Assembly (NCBI GenBank): GCA_023053685.1
Contig: JALIGW010000040.1
Span: forward strand, 593,501 to 657,500
Source: Diadophis punctatus similis
Lineage: Eukaryota; Chordata; Lepidosauria; Squamata; Dipsadidae
Direction: 5' to 3'
DNA: 64,000 nucleotides
Each line of letters starts with the position of its first letter. Within the stretch, counting starts at the first letter, position 1. The translations under genes and the position numbers were made by a program. The notes beneath the pieces were generated by a model, which was not told where the DNA came from, searched no databases, and saw nothing but the letters and a program-made list of their open reading frames with translations. Positions 1-11,270 of this stretch are shown piece by piece.

Positions 1-1085
1 CTATTGTGATTGTAAGTCAAGAATTACCTGTAACTGGAAAAAGCCACTGTTCACTCAGGAAGTCGTCTTCTGCTCAGTGTCATGTCAAAATCCCAGTGGA
101 AATGTCCCCAGATACTTTAATCCCTATCCAGCTTCAAATCATCAAAAGGGAGCCTGTAAATTCCTCAGATAAATGTTACTGCTATCAATGGTACTCGGTG
201 AGTGTACTCAACTGGTGACTCACTATTACACATAGTGAGTCATAGAAATAGAATGGCATCTCCTAAAGTGTGTCAAGAAAAGAAAAGTGAGAAAGTTGCT
301 ACAAAAAATAAAAAATACCATCCATATTTATCTTTTTGTGCAATCAGGGCATAGAAATCATGCTGTCAAGAGCAGCTACAATCGCATCAATGCTGTCTGA
401 ATCTACATTCTCCTCTCTCCCTTCTTTCCACAGAAAAGGAAGGAACAGTAATACAGGGGAACAGTTTATAATGGAAATACTCTTCACTTCAGTGTTTAGG
501 GAACAACGGGCTGCATTTGGTGAAAGATGCTGTGCTGGTTACACACATATATGTCTTAATTAAAAAAACTTTACTGTGAAAGGGAGATAGTTCTCTACTA
601 GTTCACCTTGGCCATTTAGGCTGCAGGGATGGTGTTGCGGTTACTTATTTCCTCCAGCTACCTCTATTAGCAGCAAACAACATATATAAAAGGCATTAAC
701 ATTCATCTAAGAATGAACCTTTTTATAATATCCCACCATCATCAAAACCAAAGGTGTGATGAGACATGATTGTCCTTATGGAAAGCAAGGACGTAGAGCC
801 CTGCATACCCTTGATGACCAAAGCAGGCGGGCAGATTGAAACCTGGCAAGGTGTTGCCTGATGTATCTCACAGCTATGCCTTGAAGGCCTTTAAAGGCAA
901 CATCCAGTACTTTGAAGTCAATCAGGAAGCTGACTGGCAAACTAAGCAGTGACTAGGAGTAGGTGTAATTCTCCATTATCAGGGTTATCCAACAATTATT
1001 TCACCACTGCATTTTATACCAGCTGCAGCTTTTGGATCATCTTCAAAGGCAGCCCCACTTATAGTACACAAAAATAATTAAAAGA
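1..1085. other. Intergenic sequence, nothing recognised
   Basis: AT-rich sequence with only short open frames that show no domain or codon pattern I recognise. No RNA gene or clear repeat boundary is visible. It may hold old decayed repeats. Confidence 0.5.
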
Positions 1086-1090
1086 TCTAG

Positions 1091-1133
1091 AGGTTAGGAC
1101 ATGAGTTCCATGTCCTAACCTCCATGTCCTAAC
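1091..1133. repeat. Short hairpin with a repeated arm
   Basis: The arm ggttaggacatg (from 1092) is followed after 5 nt by its exact reverse complement catgtcctaacc. That second arm is then repeated once more after 2 nt. This looks like a small snap-back or slippage duplication at the left edge of the following SINE fragment. Confidence 0.75.
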
Positions 1134-1290
1134 CTGAACATGAGTTCAGCCTTCCATCCTTCCAAGGTGGGTAAAATGAGGACCCAGATTGTTGGAGGCA
1201 ATATGCTGAACTCTGTAAACCGCTTAGAGAGGGCTGTAAAGCACTATGAAGCGGTATATAAGTCTAAGTGTTATTGCTATTGCTATGAGT
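1134..1290 (+). mobile_element. tRNA-derived SINE, 3' part (MIR/CORE-like)
   Basis: The body is shared with copies near 16130, 33018 and 42608 and, inverted, near 4115-4435. Shared blocks are ccttccatcc, ggtaaaatgaggacccag, ctctgtaaaccgcttagag, gcggtatataag and a (gctatt)n tail. The tRNA-related head is missing here, so this is a truncated copy. I infer a MIR/CORE-type SINE moved by an L2-type LINE from the tail; the family name is uncertain. Confidence 0.75.
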
Positions 1291-1415
1291 TAACACCTCT
1301 AGGGCATCAATCGAACTGAAAGAAAGTGAGTTAGGACTGTTTTTCACACTTATGACCATTGCAGTATCCCCATGGTCACGTGATCAAAATTCAGATACTT
1401 GGCAACTGGCATGTA

Positions 1416-2404
1416 CCGTATTTTTCGGAGTATAAGACTCACTGAAGTATAAGAAGCACCTCAGTTTTGGGGGAGGAAAACAAGGAAAAAAGGCCTCTGC
1501 CTCCAAGCAATTTGCCAAATAGCAAACAGCAAACAGCACAGATGATATACACTGTTTGCTGTGTATTTCTGTGCATGTGTGCTTGACCCATAGAAATAGC
1601 AAAGAATTGGAGAAATGTACATTATGGCAGTATATTAATCCCAGAAAGTTTTCTTAAATGTAATCACACTAACTCCTCCCAATTATTTAAATAGATCTAC
1701 TCCAAACATGACTAAGTCAGGGTTTAATTCAGCTGCCTTATTTTAATACTAATACTTAATACTAAAACAGGACATTTCAGATTATACTTTTACAGATCTT
1801 TAAAATTGATGTGGCTTTCTGGAAGGCTTCTGCTATTTAAAAGAAGATACAATAGCACTGGGCCTCTTCAGAGCAAGAATTTATTTTAAAAAGCTTCTTC
1901 ATTTTGTTAAGTTGTCTAGAACAATAATAAAGTAGTCTTTAAAAAATAAGTCTTATAATTTGAACACTCTACAAACATTTAACAAAATAACATATTAACA
2001 GAATCTGCCTCTACCTAGGATAGAACTCACAACCTCCTGACTGTGAGGCAAGAGCTCTACCTCTAGGCTACAGTAGCTGTAGCTTACTTTCTTGCAATTT
2101 TAGCAATGTAACATTGCCACCAGTTTATCTCCCAGCATTTTGTCTCATTACAGCCACCGTAGTTAGTTTCATTTTACCACGTGGCTTGCAAGCCTCTGTC
2201 AGCTGTAGGTCAGGAGGCAGATCTTCTCTTCTTGTGCTCTTCTTGTGCTTTGCCCTGTTTGCTGCAAAGAGGTAAATTGCTGGCAGGCAAAGGCCAAAGG
2301 GTGGGGGTAGCTGGGTGGGGCTACATTCGGTGTATAAGACGCACCCAAATTTTCACCCTCTTTTTGAGGGTAAAAAGGTGCGTCTTATACTCCGAAAAAT
2401 ACGG
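1416..2404 (-). mobile_element. ~1-kb TIR DNA element with TA target duplication, copy 1
   Basis: The ends are exact inverted repeats: ccgtatttttcggagtataa on the left, and the reverse complement ending ccgaaaaatacgg on the right. TA lies at both sides (1414-1415 and 2405-2406), as expected for Tc1/mariner-type elements. A second copy of the same size lies inverted at 49010-50005 inside a copia element, which confirms the boundaries. No transposase frame is present, so it is non-autonomous. The interior includes a tRNA-like block near 2008-2085. Strand is set so that this block reads forward. Confidence 0.85.
2008..2085 (-). other. tRNA-like block inside the TIR element
   Basis: Read on the minus strand, the block has an A-box-like stretch (about 2071-2052) and a B-box-like gagttctatcc (2028-2018), spaced as in a tRNA. 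Between them is ttgcctcacagtcaggagg, where an anticodon arm would lie. The same block occurs at 49334-49402. The cloverleaf arms do not all pair well, so this is a tRNA-derived relic or internal pol III promoter rather than a working tRNA. Confidence 0.5.
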
Positions 2405-2796
2405 TACTTATGATGGCTGCAGTGTCCCCAGGTCATGTGATCATCTTTTGTAACCTTCTGACAAGCAAAGTCAATGGGGAAGCCAGATTCACTTAACAAC
2501 CGTGTTAATGGCTTAACAACTGTAGTGATTCACTTAATAACTGTAGCAAGAAAGGTCATAAAATGGGGGGGAAACTCACTTTAAAAATGACTCACTTAGC
2601 AACAGAAATGTTGGGCTCAATTGTGGTTGCAAACTGAGGACTATCTGTATTGGGGAAAAACAAGAGGAAAGAGGATGACAAATGTTGCGAAGATGCATTT
2701 CCAAAGCAATAAAAAAAGAAATTTTGCTTGAGTCCGGACGATGGGGGTGGAGTATGAAAATGCCTCAGACAACTTACATGGATATAAAAGAGAATC

Positions 2797-3040
2797 AGAA
2801 TAGAGCTGGAAGGGATCTTGGAGGACTTCTAGTCCAGCCCCCTGCTCAACCCTATACCATTTCCGACAGATGGCTGTTCAGTCTCTTCTTAAAAGCCTTC
2901 AGCGATGGAGCACAAACAACTTCTGAAGGCAAGCCATTTTACTGGTTAATTGTTCTTACTGTCAAAAAATGTCTTTTTAGTTCTAGACTGGATCTCTTTT
3001 TAATAAACTTCCATCCATTGCTTCTTGGAAAGAGGAAGGA
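2797..3040 (-). mobile_element. CR1 LINE, 3' end fragment
   Basis: On the minus strand this runs from the end of the CR1 ORF2 (the region for NFLTVRTINQWNSLP-type residues) through the conserved 3' block whose complement is ggaagggatcttggagg. It is diverged and 5'-truncated. The same block marks the other CR1 3' ends in this window. Confidence 0.8.
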
Positions 3041-3690
3041 GAAGCATAATCATATGTGTACAATTATGTTACTAATGCCAATCTAAATAAAAGCCATTTT
3101 TAGGAATTGCAGTTTTCCAGGGAATCTATTTCCTAATCTGGTCTGTCTCATAATGGTGACGCAAGATCCATCATCAGTCATGCAGAAGAAGAAGAAATAG
3201 AAAGTTGTAGATGTTGAGGGCTCTCGCTTGAGAGGCGCAGAATCTTCCATTTGCCATCTGAGATGAGAGATGTTAATTCCATATAGAGAAATATAAAATA
3301 GGGCACAATACAAGTTTGGGGGATTCATGGGTTCATGGTCAGGGCTCTAATTCACTGCAAGACAAATGTCACAATGGCTTGGAACAGAAGACTCTTGGGA
3401 CTAATAAGTTAAACATCAAAGCAGCTGAACTGCTGTTGTATCCCCTTCCCCTCCCTGCAGGTGTTACGGGATACATTTTCTTGGACTTTATGACTGATTT
3501 GGCACCTATCAAAGTTCTGGATGCCATTTTGGTAGTAGTTGTTGACCTTTTCTTTAAGATGGGTATTTTATCCCCTGCTGAGGCCTTCCCTCCATCTCTG
3601 AGACAGACCCATGCTTAGACACAATCTTTTCCTGGCCTGCCCAATTACTTCATTTTGAACCAAGGCTCATGGTTCACAGCTTATTTTTTG
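3041..3690. other. Intergenic sequence, nothing recognised
   Basis: Short open frames only, on both strands, with no recognisable domain. No repeat boundaries are visible. Confidence 0.4.
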
Positions 3691-3699
3691 AAAGGCCGT

Positions 3700-3792
3700 C
3701 TTGCCTGAGTGTTAATATTTGTAATCCACTCAGAGTGCTATAAAGCACTACGGAGCAGTATATCAGTCTGCTGCTGCTATTGTACTGCTATT
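3700..3792 (+). mobile_element. Degenerate SINE 3' end
   Basis: The segment with gtaatccactcagagtgctataaagcactacgg, a ggagcagtatat block and a ctgctgctattg tail aligns by eye with the 3' half of the MIR/CORE-like SINE at 16130-16372. It has many substitutions and no tRNA head. Confidence 0.5.
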
Positions 3793-4114
3793 AAGTTTCC
3801 TTCTCCTTGACTCATGGTGAAATTAACCAATTTCACCACTGCAATCCAGTGGTGAAAAAAAGGGGACAAGCTCTACCCTGAAATACCATTTCAGTTGCTA
3901 TATAAGCAAGCAGCAAGGCACCTGGTCTAAGCCCCATGACTTAGTTTGCCCACAAAGAAGGGTTCTTTCTATGTATGGCTACCATCCAAACATTACTGAA
4001 TGCCTCCTGACTATCTCTCGTTACCGAGGACTCCGTTTTCTCCATGGACTGAAAGCCATGCAGTGATTCCTCAAGCAATATCTGGTTCATGCCAAGGCCT
4101 TTTACAAGCATTCC

Positions 4115-4435
4115 ACTGGTTGTCATCTTTAGCAATAGCAATCGCAATAGCACTTAGACAGGGGTGAAATTCAAAACTTTTCCCTACCGGTTCTGTGGGC
4201 GTGGCTTGGTAGGCGTGGCAGGGGAAGGATACTGCAAAATCCCCATTCCCTCCCCACTCTGGGGCCAGCCAGAGGTGGGATTTGCCGGTTCTCCAAACTA
4301 CTCAAAATTTCCGCTACCGGTTCTCCAGAACCTGTCAGAACCTGCTGAATTTCACCCCTGCTTAGACTTATATACTGCTTCACAATGCTTTACAGTCCTC
4401 TCTAAGCGGTTTACAGAGTCAGCCTATTGCTACCA
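4115..4435 (-). mobile_element. tRNA-derived SINE 3' part, split by a hAT MITE
   Basis: The two halves (about 4130-4158 and 4361-4435) join to give, on the minus strand, the usual order: gtaaaccgcttagagagg, a tgaagcagtatataagtc block and an (attgct)n tail. The MITE at 4159-4360 separates them with cttaga repeated on both sides. The SINE is therefore older than the MITE. Confidence 0.75.
4159..4360. mobile_element. hAT-type MITE (CAGGGGTGAAATTC ends)
   Basis: 202 bp with near-perfect terminal inverted repeats: caggggtgaaattc at the left and gaatttcacccctg at the right. Flanks share cttaga(c), an 8-bp-class target duplication with one slip. The inside carries the ccggttctgtgggcgtggc motif also seen in the elements at 6369, 15438 and 45839. 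No coding capacity. Confidence 0.8.
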
Positions 4436-4509
4436 ACAATTCAATTCTGACCACAGTACACTTCAGTATCTTTTAATAATGACGATGAAGAGGTAACAAT
4501 AATGCTTAT

Positions 4510-4870
4510 CAAATGTGTAGATAAATTGAGAAGGGAGAGTTTAATGGCAAGAAGACAGAAATAACTTTCAAAACTATCTTAATAGGTTAGAGAGATGGGC
4601 TGAAAATAACAGAATGAAATCTAGCAAGGCAGGTGCAATGTTCTTCACATAGGAAACAAAAATGATTCAGCAGTGTGAGGTGGTTGCAAAGAGGAGAGTG
4701 GAAATTTTAGGTTGCATCCACCAACCTCGCATTGGTCATGTCTTATTTTGAGTCCACCTTAAAGGACAAGGGAGCGAAATTAGAGCAGGTTCAGAATGGG
4801 GGAAAGAGACAAGATGAGTCATAACTGAGGGGATTGGATCACACTCTGTCAACATCTCAGAGAAGTCAGA
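4510..4870 (+). mobile_element. Old CR1 LINE fragment
   Basis: The sense strand shows decayed CR1 RT C-terminal blocks in order: gatgggctgaaaataacagaatgaaat (NKMKFN-like), ctagcaaggcaggtgcaatgttcttcacatagg (KVLHLG-like), then gtggttgcaaagagg and ttttgagtccacc. Frames are broken. The assignment is by order of weak matches to the CR1 copy at 8638-11270. Confidence 0.45.
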
Positions 4871-4977
4871 GAAGGTGTTCTCCTCGAGGACTTTCCCAGG
4901 AGTCCTGGATGAAATAATCCCCTTCAGGTGGGCAGGAAGATACCCCTCCTCTTGACAAAGCAGGGCCCAGCTGGCCT

Positions 4978-5056
4978 GCTTCCTTCCTTCCTTCCTTCCT
5001 TCCTTCCTTCCTTCCCTTCCTTCCTTCCTTCCTTCCTTCCTTCCTTCCTTCCTTCC
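4978..5056. repeat. (CCTT)n microsatellite
   Basis: About 80 bp of tandem cctt units with one interruption. It creates spurious long open frames on both strands. Confidence 0.97.
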
Positions 5057-5730
5057 ATGGCATCCCCAGCCCTCTTTTGCTCTGAGTCTGCCGGGTCTGC
5101 ACAGAGTAATTTACTGGCAAAATCTCTCCCAGAATACAGCTTGAAATCAAGCTGTAAAAACAGCTGAGAGTCTAAATAATTCATGCCGACAATATGACTT
5201 TTTTATGTAAATTCAGTGCATTAACCCTCTATTATAATGATGGACGACAAATATAGGGAGCGTTGCCTTGGTAAGAGCTAATGGATGGCCACCATAAATT
5301 CACTGCACATTTTATTGTGTTGCTGGAAATTGCGCCTTCAGGCAGTTCTGTTTACTTTTATGTAAAACTCTGGGTTCCCTAAATATTACAAATATTTTAC
5401 ATTCAACTCCTCAGCATTTCAGAGGAGAGCACAAATCAAGCTTTCTTCATGCAAGTTGTAATTAAAGGTTTGTTGTTTTCTTTTCTAGGGACAATTATCC
5501 AGAACTATAAAGAGATATATTTCCTCTCCCAACTGTTTAGTCATTGGCTGATCAAAAATTCATTTAAAGAAGAAGAAGAAAAAAGCAGCTGGCAGGCACT
5601 TAAAGGGCTGTTCCTGAAGTTGGGCATCCTAGGACACACACACACCCCTTTATTTCTCTTTGGTTTACTTATTCCTTTATTACACACAAATATTTTTTAA
5701 AAAACATTATCAATACAATTTATACCTAGT
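5057..5730. other. Intergenic sequence, nothing recognised
   Basis: AT-rich sequence without recognisable domains or repeat edges. Confidence 0.4.
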
Positions 5731-6225
5731 TGTAAGGGACCTTGGAGGTCTTCTAGTCCAATCCCTTGCTCAACCAGGAGACCCTGGGCCTAGACCATTA
5801 CAGACAAGTGGCTGTCCAGTCTCTTCTTAGAAGTCTCCAGTGATGAAGCACCTACAACTTCTGGAGGGAAGCCGTTCCACTGGTTGATTGTCCTCACTGT
5901 CAGGAAGTTTCTCCTTAATTCCAAGTTGCTTCTCTCCTTGATTAGTTTCTATCCATTGTTTCTTGTCCTGCCTTCTAGTGCTTTGGAAAATAAGATGACC
6001 CCCTCCACTTTGTGGCAGCCTCTCAAATACTGGAATACTGCTATGTCACCCTTAGTCCTTATTTTATCTAGACTGGCCATTGGCCATCCCCAATTCCTGC
6101 AACTGTTCTTCATACGTTTTAGGCTCCAGACCCTTAATCATCTTAGTTGCTTTTCTCGTCTTCTCTCTTTATCTTTTGTTTCTTTTCTATACTTTTACTG
6201 TGTCAAAAATCACTTTTAAATGAGG
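5731..6225 (-). mobile_element. CR1 LINE, 3' end
   Basis: The minus strand encodes the decayed C-terminus of CR1 ORF2 followed by the 3' UTR block complementary to gtaagggaccttggaggtc. It ends at about 6225, where a second CR1 3' end in the opposite orientation begins. The two copies abut head to head. Confidence 0.85.
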
Positions 6226-6368
6226 AATTAAGTGACAGTAAGAACATTAATCAATGGAATAGCTTGTTTCCCAGAGTTGTGAGTGCTCCATAGGTGGAAG
6301 TTTTCAAGAAAAGATTGGACAACCATTTGTCCAAGGCAGGAATAGACTCCTGCCTTAGGCAAGGGTTC

Positions 6369-7288
6369 CAGGGGTGAAATCCTCCCGGTTCGGCCCAGTT
6401 CGGGCGAGTAGGTAAGGGTTGCAGCAGCTGGTTCGGAGAACCGGGATGGCAGTGCGAGGCTCTGCCCACCCACCCCGACATCCTCACTTCCTGGTTTTTT
6501 AAAAAAACTTTTTAAAGCCTTTTTTCCCTGCCAGTTCTCCTGAAAGAAAGAAAGAGGGGGGAGAGGGAAGGGAAGGTAAGTGAGAAAGAAAGAAAGAGAA
6601 AGAAAGAGAGAGGTGTTAGAAGGAAAAAATCAGGGCTCACTTTCCAGCCGGGAGATTGCTTGGCAAAGAAGAAGAAAAAAATGCTGTCGCTTTAAACCAG
6701 GAGTCTCCAACTTAGCCACATGACTGGCTGAGGAATTCTGGGAGTTGAAGTCCACAAGTTTTAATGTTGCAAACTTTGGAGACTCCTGCTTTAAATTGAA
6801 AAGCCTTCAGAATCTGCTCGGAAGGAGGTTTTTAATTGCAGAAGTGAAGTGACATTCAGCAGTGGATAAAAGGAAGGATTCTTGGTTCTATGTTTTTGAA
6901 GTTTTGGGGTTTGTGCAATATGGGCTTTGTGTTTCTAAAAGGGGTTGGGTGATTCCCATTGTGGCTAAACGACTTTCGTCCAGTGTTGGGTCTTGAGTGT
7001 GGGGCTGCTTATTCTGATTCTACTACTGTGTTTTGTTAGATGCCAAATCTTGCCATGGGGAAATTTCAAAATATCCCGTCTTGAATGGGTTTTCTAGGGA
7101 TCTGTTTGCCTGCTTGTGTGAATGGAGCCAAACATCAGGCTTCCACTTTCTATAGGGTCATTATCTCATTATCTCTATCAGGCAGGAATGTGGAATGAGC
7201 TTCTTTGTTAGCAGCTTGATTTTTCCTTGTTTTTCTGTGAACCTTTTATTATGAGTAATATTTTATTTGGGGGGGTTGCTTCCCACAA

Positions 7289-7380
<92 letters not shown>

Positions 7381-7682
7381 GGGAGGGCGGGCCACAAACC
7401 TGGCTGGCACTAGATGCAGCTTCAGAGGATGCTTTGAAACAACACAACAAAGGCTGGAAGGGACCTCAGAAGTCATCTAGTCCAACCTCCTGCGCCCTGG
7501 CAAAATGGACTGCTAAATTGGCCGCACTCAACCAGTCACATGACAACCTGGCCATGCCCACTCAGTCACATGACCACATGATCATGACACCTGAAGCCAC
7601 ACCCACCTGACCTCCAAGCCACACCCACAAATTAAGCCACGCCCACAGAACCGGTAGGGAAAAATTTCACATTTCACCTCTG
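6369..7682. mobile_element. Composite hAT-type element with internal microsatellite
   Basis: The left end caggggtgaaatcctcccgg and right end aaatttcacatttcacctctg are diverged inverted ends of the same family as 4159-4360. Both ends are next to ccggtt/gtgggcgtggc-type motifs. The target duplication has eroded, but the CR1 on both sides proves the insertion. Inside are a (GAAA)n microsatellite and a CR1 3' fragment (7447-7493). Confidence 0.7.
7289..7380. repeat. (GAAA)n microsatellite
   Basis: About 92 bp of uninterrupted gaaa units. It explains the poly Lys-Glu-Arg and Phe-Leu-Ser open frames on the two strands. Confidence 0.98.
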
Positions 7683-7900
7683 GGTGGGACTAGAAAACCT
7701 CCAAGGTCTCTTCCAACTTTATGATTCTATTATATATAATACATAATTATGCACCCATATACTCATACATACATAATATACATACTACTAAAGCTCTCTT
7801 GTGTTTGCAATCTTCAATTGGATTAAATGGTGCATCATGGGGTAACAATTTTTGAACTAAGGTACCTCAAATGGGCTACTACAGATTTCACCCAAAATCC

Positions 7901-7943
7901 ACATACATACATACATACATACATACATACATACATACATACA
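7901..7943. repeat. (ACAT)n microsatellite
   Basis: About 11 tandem acat units. The flanking 7732-8538 holds no gene or repeat that I recognise. Confidence 0.95.
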
Positions 7944-8538
7944 TGTTCTGAAGTAACTGTGAATTCCTGTCTATCCTCCATTCACTTGGCCATCATCATC
8001 TCTGCAGAAAGGGCTCTTTGTCTTCAAATGCAGTTTCTCTCTTTGCCCAACTTGGAGCAGCAAGGAGTTATATCATTCTTGATACTGTTTTTTCTGCTTC
8101 TCACAAATCTGTTTAGGAGATGCTCTTTCCCATTTCCCTTGCTAGATTAAGATCAAGGATCTAATCAACTTACTGCTATCTTGTCCCATTTGCTGAGACT
8201 CATAGTTTTCTCCTGTTTGCCCAAGTTCAGAGCATGAATAAATTATTCTTGCTAGCTACTTGGGTAGATATACTTACTTGTTCGAATTTATCTTATATTT
8301 TAAATCAGTGGTCAACACTTTGTTCTGTGACACAGAGTTCCAGCATCTGCCTGAAAACAAATGCCTGCACATGCTTGCCTTATTTTTCTTCCTGTGATCC
8401 CACTTTCCACTTCTAGATTCTCTCTTGCCACTTGCTCTTTTAAGTCCAGAGTGTCATATCCCCTCTACATCTTCCAGTTAATCCTCACATGACTTCTTCT
8501 TGCTCAGCCCGTCTCTGAACTGTTGTCTCCTTCTTTCC

Positions 8539-8539
<1 letters not shown>

Positions 8540-8637
<98 letters not shown>
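8540..8637 (-). repeat. CR1 tail expanded to (GTT)n(ATT)n
   Basis: On the plus strand, about 16 aat units are followed by about 16 aac units, which join directly to the CR1 3' end at 8638. Read on the element's strand, the CR1 end ccttccaactct runs into (gtt)n then (att)n. The microsatellite is thus the expanded 3' tail. Microsatellite seeding by CR1 tails is known from snake genomes. Confidence 0.9.
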
Positions 8638-11270
8638 GAGTTGGAAGGGACCTTGGAGGTCTTCTAGTCCAACCCCCTGCTGCTTAGGCAGGAAACCCTA
8701 CACTACTTCAGACAGATGGTTATCCAACATCTTCTTAAAAACTTCCAGTGTTGGAGCATTCACAACTTCTGGAGGCAAGCTGTTCCACTGATTAATTGTT
8801 CTAACCGTCAGGAAATTTCTCCTTAGTGCTAAGTTACTTCTCTCCTTGTTTAGTTTCCACCCATTGCTTCTTGTTCTACCCCCAGGTGCCTTGGAGAATA
8901 GTTTGACTCCCTCTTCTTTGTGGCAACCCCTGAGATATTGGAACACTGCTATCATGTCTCCCCTGGTCCTTCTTTTCATTAAACTAGACATACCCAGTTC
9001 CTGCGACCGTTCTTCATATGTTTTAGCCTCCAGTCCCCTAATCATTTTTGTTGCTCTTCTCTGCCCTCTTTCTAGAGTCTCAACATCCTTTTTACATTGT
9101 GGCGACCAAAACTGAATGCAGTATTCCAAGTGTGGCCTTACCAAGGCATTATAAAGTGGTATTAACACTTCGCGTGATCTTGATTCTATCCCTCTGTTAA
9201 TGCAGCCTAGAACTGTGTTGGCTTTTTTGGCAGCTGCTGCACACTGCTGGCTCATATTTAAATGGTTGTCCACTAGGACTCCAAGATCCCTCTCACAGTT
9301 ACTACTGTTGAGCACATATACTGTACCACATATACTGTACCTGTGCATTTTGTTTTTCTTGCCTAAATGTAGAACCTTACTTTTTTCACCATTGAATTTC
9401 ATTTTGTTTGATAGCGCCCAATGTTCAAGTCTGTCAAGATCCTTCTGTATCTTGAGCCTATCTTCTGGAGAGCTGGCTATTCCTGCCAGTTTGGTGTCAT
9501 CTGCAAATTTGATGAGTTCCCCATCTATCCCCTCATCCAAGTCATTGATGAAGATGTTGAAGAGTACTGGGCCTAAAACAGAGCCTTGGGGTACTCCACT
9601 GCATACTTCCCTCCATGTAGATACAGTTCCATTGAGCACTACACGTTGAGTGCGGTTGGTTAGTGTCAGGATGAGAATAACTCATCCTGAATCCAGTTTT
9701 GAATCCATCTGGTGGTGTTGCTGTCCATCCCACATTTTTCTACTTTATCTAGTAGTAAGTTATGGTCTACTTTGTCAGATGCCTTACTGAAGTCCAAGTA
9801 AACCACATCAACAGCATTCCTCTGGTCCACTAATTTTGTCACTTTATCAAAGAATGCAATAAGATTAGTCTGGCATGATTTGTTTTTGACAAACCCATGT
9901 TGGCTTTTGGTTATTACTTTGTTTGCTTCTAGGTGTTCATTGATTCGTTGCTTGATTATCTTTTCCAAAATCTTCCCTGGTATTGAGGTCAGGCTGATAG
10001 GTCTGTAGTTTCCTGGATCCGTTTTTTTTTCCTTTTTTGAAGATGGGAACTACATCAGCTCTTTTCCAGTCCTCTGGCAGTTCCCCGGTGCTCCAGGATC
10101 TTTGAAAGATATAGTTCAGTGGTTCTGAGATCTCGTCTGCCAGTTCCTTCAGAACCTTGGGGTGTAATCCATCTGGTCCTGGTGATTTGAATTCATCTAG
10201 GGTAGACAGGTGTTCACTTACCATTTTCTTCCCTATTTTAACTTGTGTTCCTAATATGTTTTTTGTGATGCTGTTTTTGATAGGTTGGACTGTTTTCTCC
10301 CTTCGTGTAAAGACAGATGCAAAAAACGTGTTAAGTAGCTCTGCTTTCTCCCTGTTGCTTGTCACCTTCTTGCCACTTTCTCCCTGTAATGGACCAATTG
10401 TTTCCTTGACTTTTTTCTTGTTTTTAATATGTTGGAAGAAGCTTTTTTTGCTACTTTTTACTTTTGTCGCAAGCCTTTGTTCATTGTGAGCCTTAGCTTT
10501 CCTCACTTCATCTTTACAGGCTCCGGCTATTTGCTGGTATTCTGCCTTAGTTATTTCCCCCTCTTTCCACTTTTTATACTTGTCCTTTTTGACTTTCAAT
10601 TTGTCAGAGAGTTCTTTATGCAGCCATGCTGGTTTCTTTTGAGACCTATTATTTTTCTTCTTCATTGGTATTGTGCTAGTCTGGGCTTTTATAATCTCAC
10701 TTTTCAAAATTTCCCAAGCTTCTTGAGTTGTTTTCCCTTTGAGGATTCTCATCCATGGAATCTTTCCCAAGTTCTCTCTAAGTTTATTGAAATTATCCTC
10801 TTAAAGTCCAAGACTCTAGTTTGACTTTGTTCTACTGCTTGTGTTTGCATAATGTTGAATTCCAATATTGCATGATCACTTGCCCCCAAGGTTCCTGTAG
10901 CTTCAACACCTTCTATCATTTCATCTCTGTTAGTGAGAATTAAGTCCAATATGGCTGATCCCCTTGTTCCCTTCTCTACTTTTTGGGTAACAAAGTTGTC
11001 TGCTAGGTTTGTTAGGAACCTGTTGGATCTTCCACTTGGTGCAGAGTTTGTCTCCCAGTTGATGTCAGGGTAGTTAAAATCCCCCATTACTATTGTGATG
11101 TGCTTCCTACATACCTTAGTTAGCTGACTAGCAAAAAGTTCATCTACTTCCTCTGTTTGGTTGGGTGGCCTATAGTATAGACCTATGGCAATGTCATTTC
11201 GCACCCCTTTAATATTGACCCAAATGCACTCAAGTAGACAGTCAAAGCCACCAGTATCCCTGCATGTTTT
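8638..11270 (-). mobile_element. CR1 LINE, longest copy, 5'-truncated
   Basis: About 2.6 kb on the minus strand. In order it carries part of the endonuclease, the whole RT region and the short 3' UTR, ending in the microsatellite tail. The 5' end is lost inside the endonuclease domain, at about 11265, the last point where the frame still reads CR1-like residues (DTGGFDCLLECIWV). ORF2 has frameshifts, so this copy cannot move itself. The divergence from other copies here looks low. Confidence 0.93.
8698..11265 (-). pseudogene. CR1 ORF2 (endonuclease-reverse transcriptase), frameshifted
   Basis: Four open blocks make up the protein. 11265-10749 is the endonuclease C-terminal half, with YYRPPNQ and MGDFNYPDINWE (catalytic D and N). 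10770-9937 is the linker and RT fingers, with PGPDGLHPKVLKEL and LPEDWK. 9968-9666 has VYLDFSKASDKVDH. 9639-8698 has GVPQGSVLGP, the FADD active site, and the RT thumb and C-terminal region through RPHLEYC and TINQWNSLPPEVV. The blocks change frame at about 10760, about 9950 and about 9650. The RT would copy its own RNA at nicked target DNA. Starts given by methionines are arbitrary because the reading frame is broken. Confidence 0.92.

Larger units (their letters stand above)
6226..7731 (+). mobile_element. CR1 LINE 3' end split by a MITE
   Basis: The left part (6226-6368) encodes the QW-S-P-like end of ORF2, from gtgacagtaagaac to gactcctgccttaggcaagg. The right part resumes at 7683 with ggtgggactagaaaacctcc and ends in ttatgattctat. 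The intervening 1.3 kb is an inserted hAT-type element. Confidence 0.8.

Noticed and set aside
2008..2085. Functional tRNA gene
   Set aside because: The arms do not form a full cloverleaf, and the block is repeated inside a transposable element.
7208..7610. Lys-Glu-Arg and Phe-Leu-Ser rich frames
   Set aside because: They come from the (GAAA)n microsatellite.
8541..8637. CRISPR-like direct repeats
   Set aside because: Simple trinucleotide tandem repeats without spacers in a vertebrate genome.
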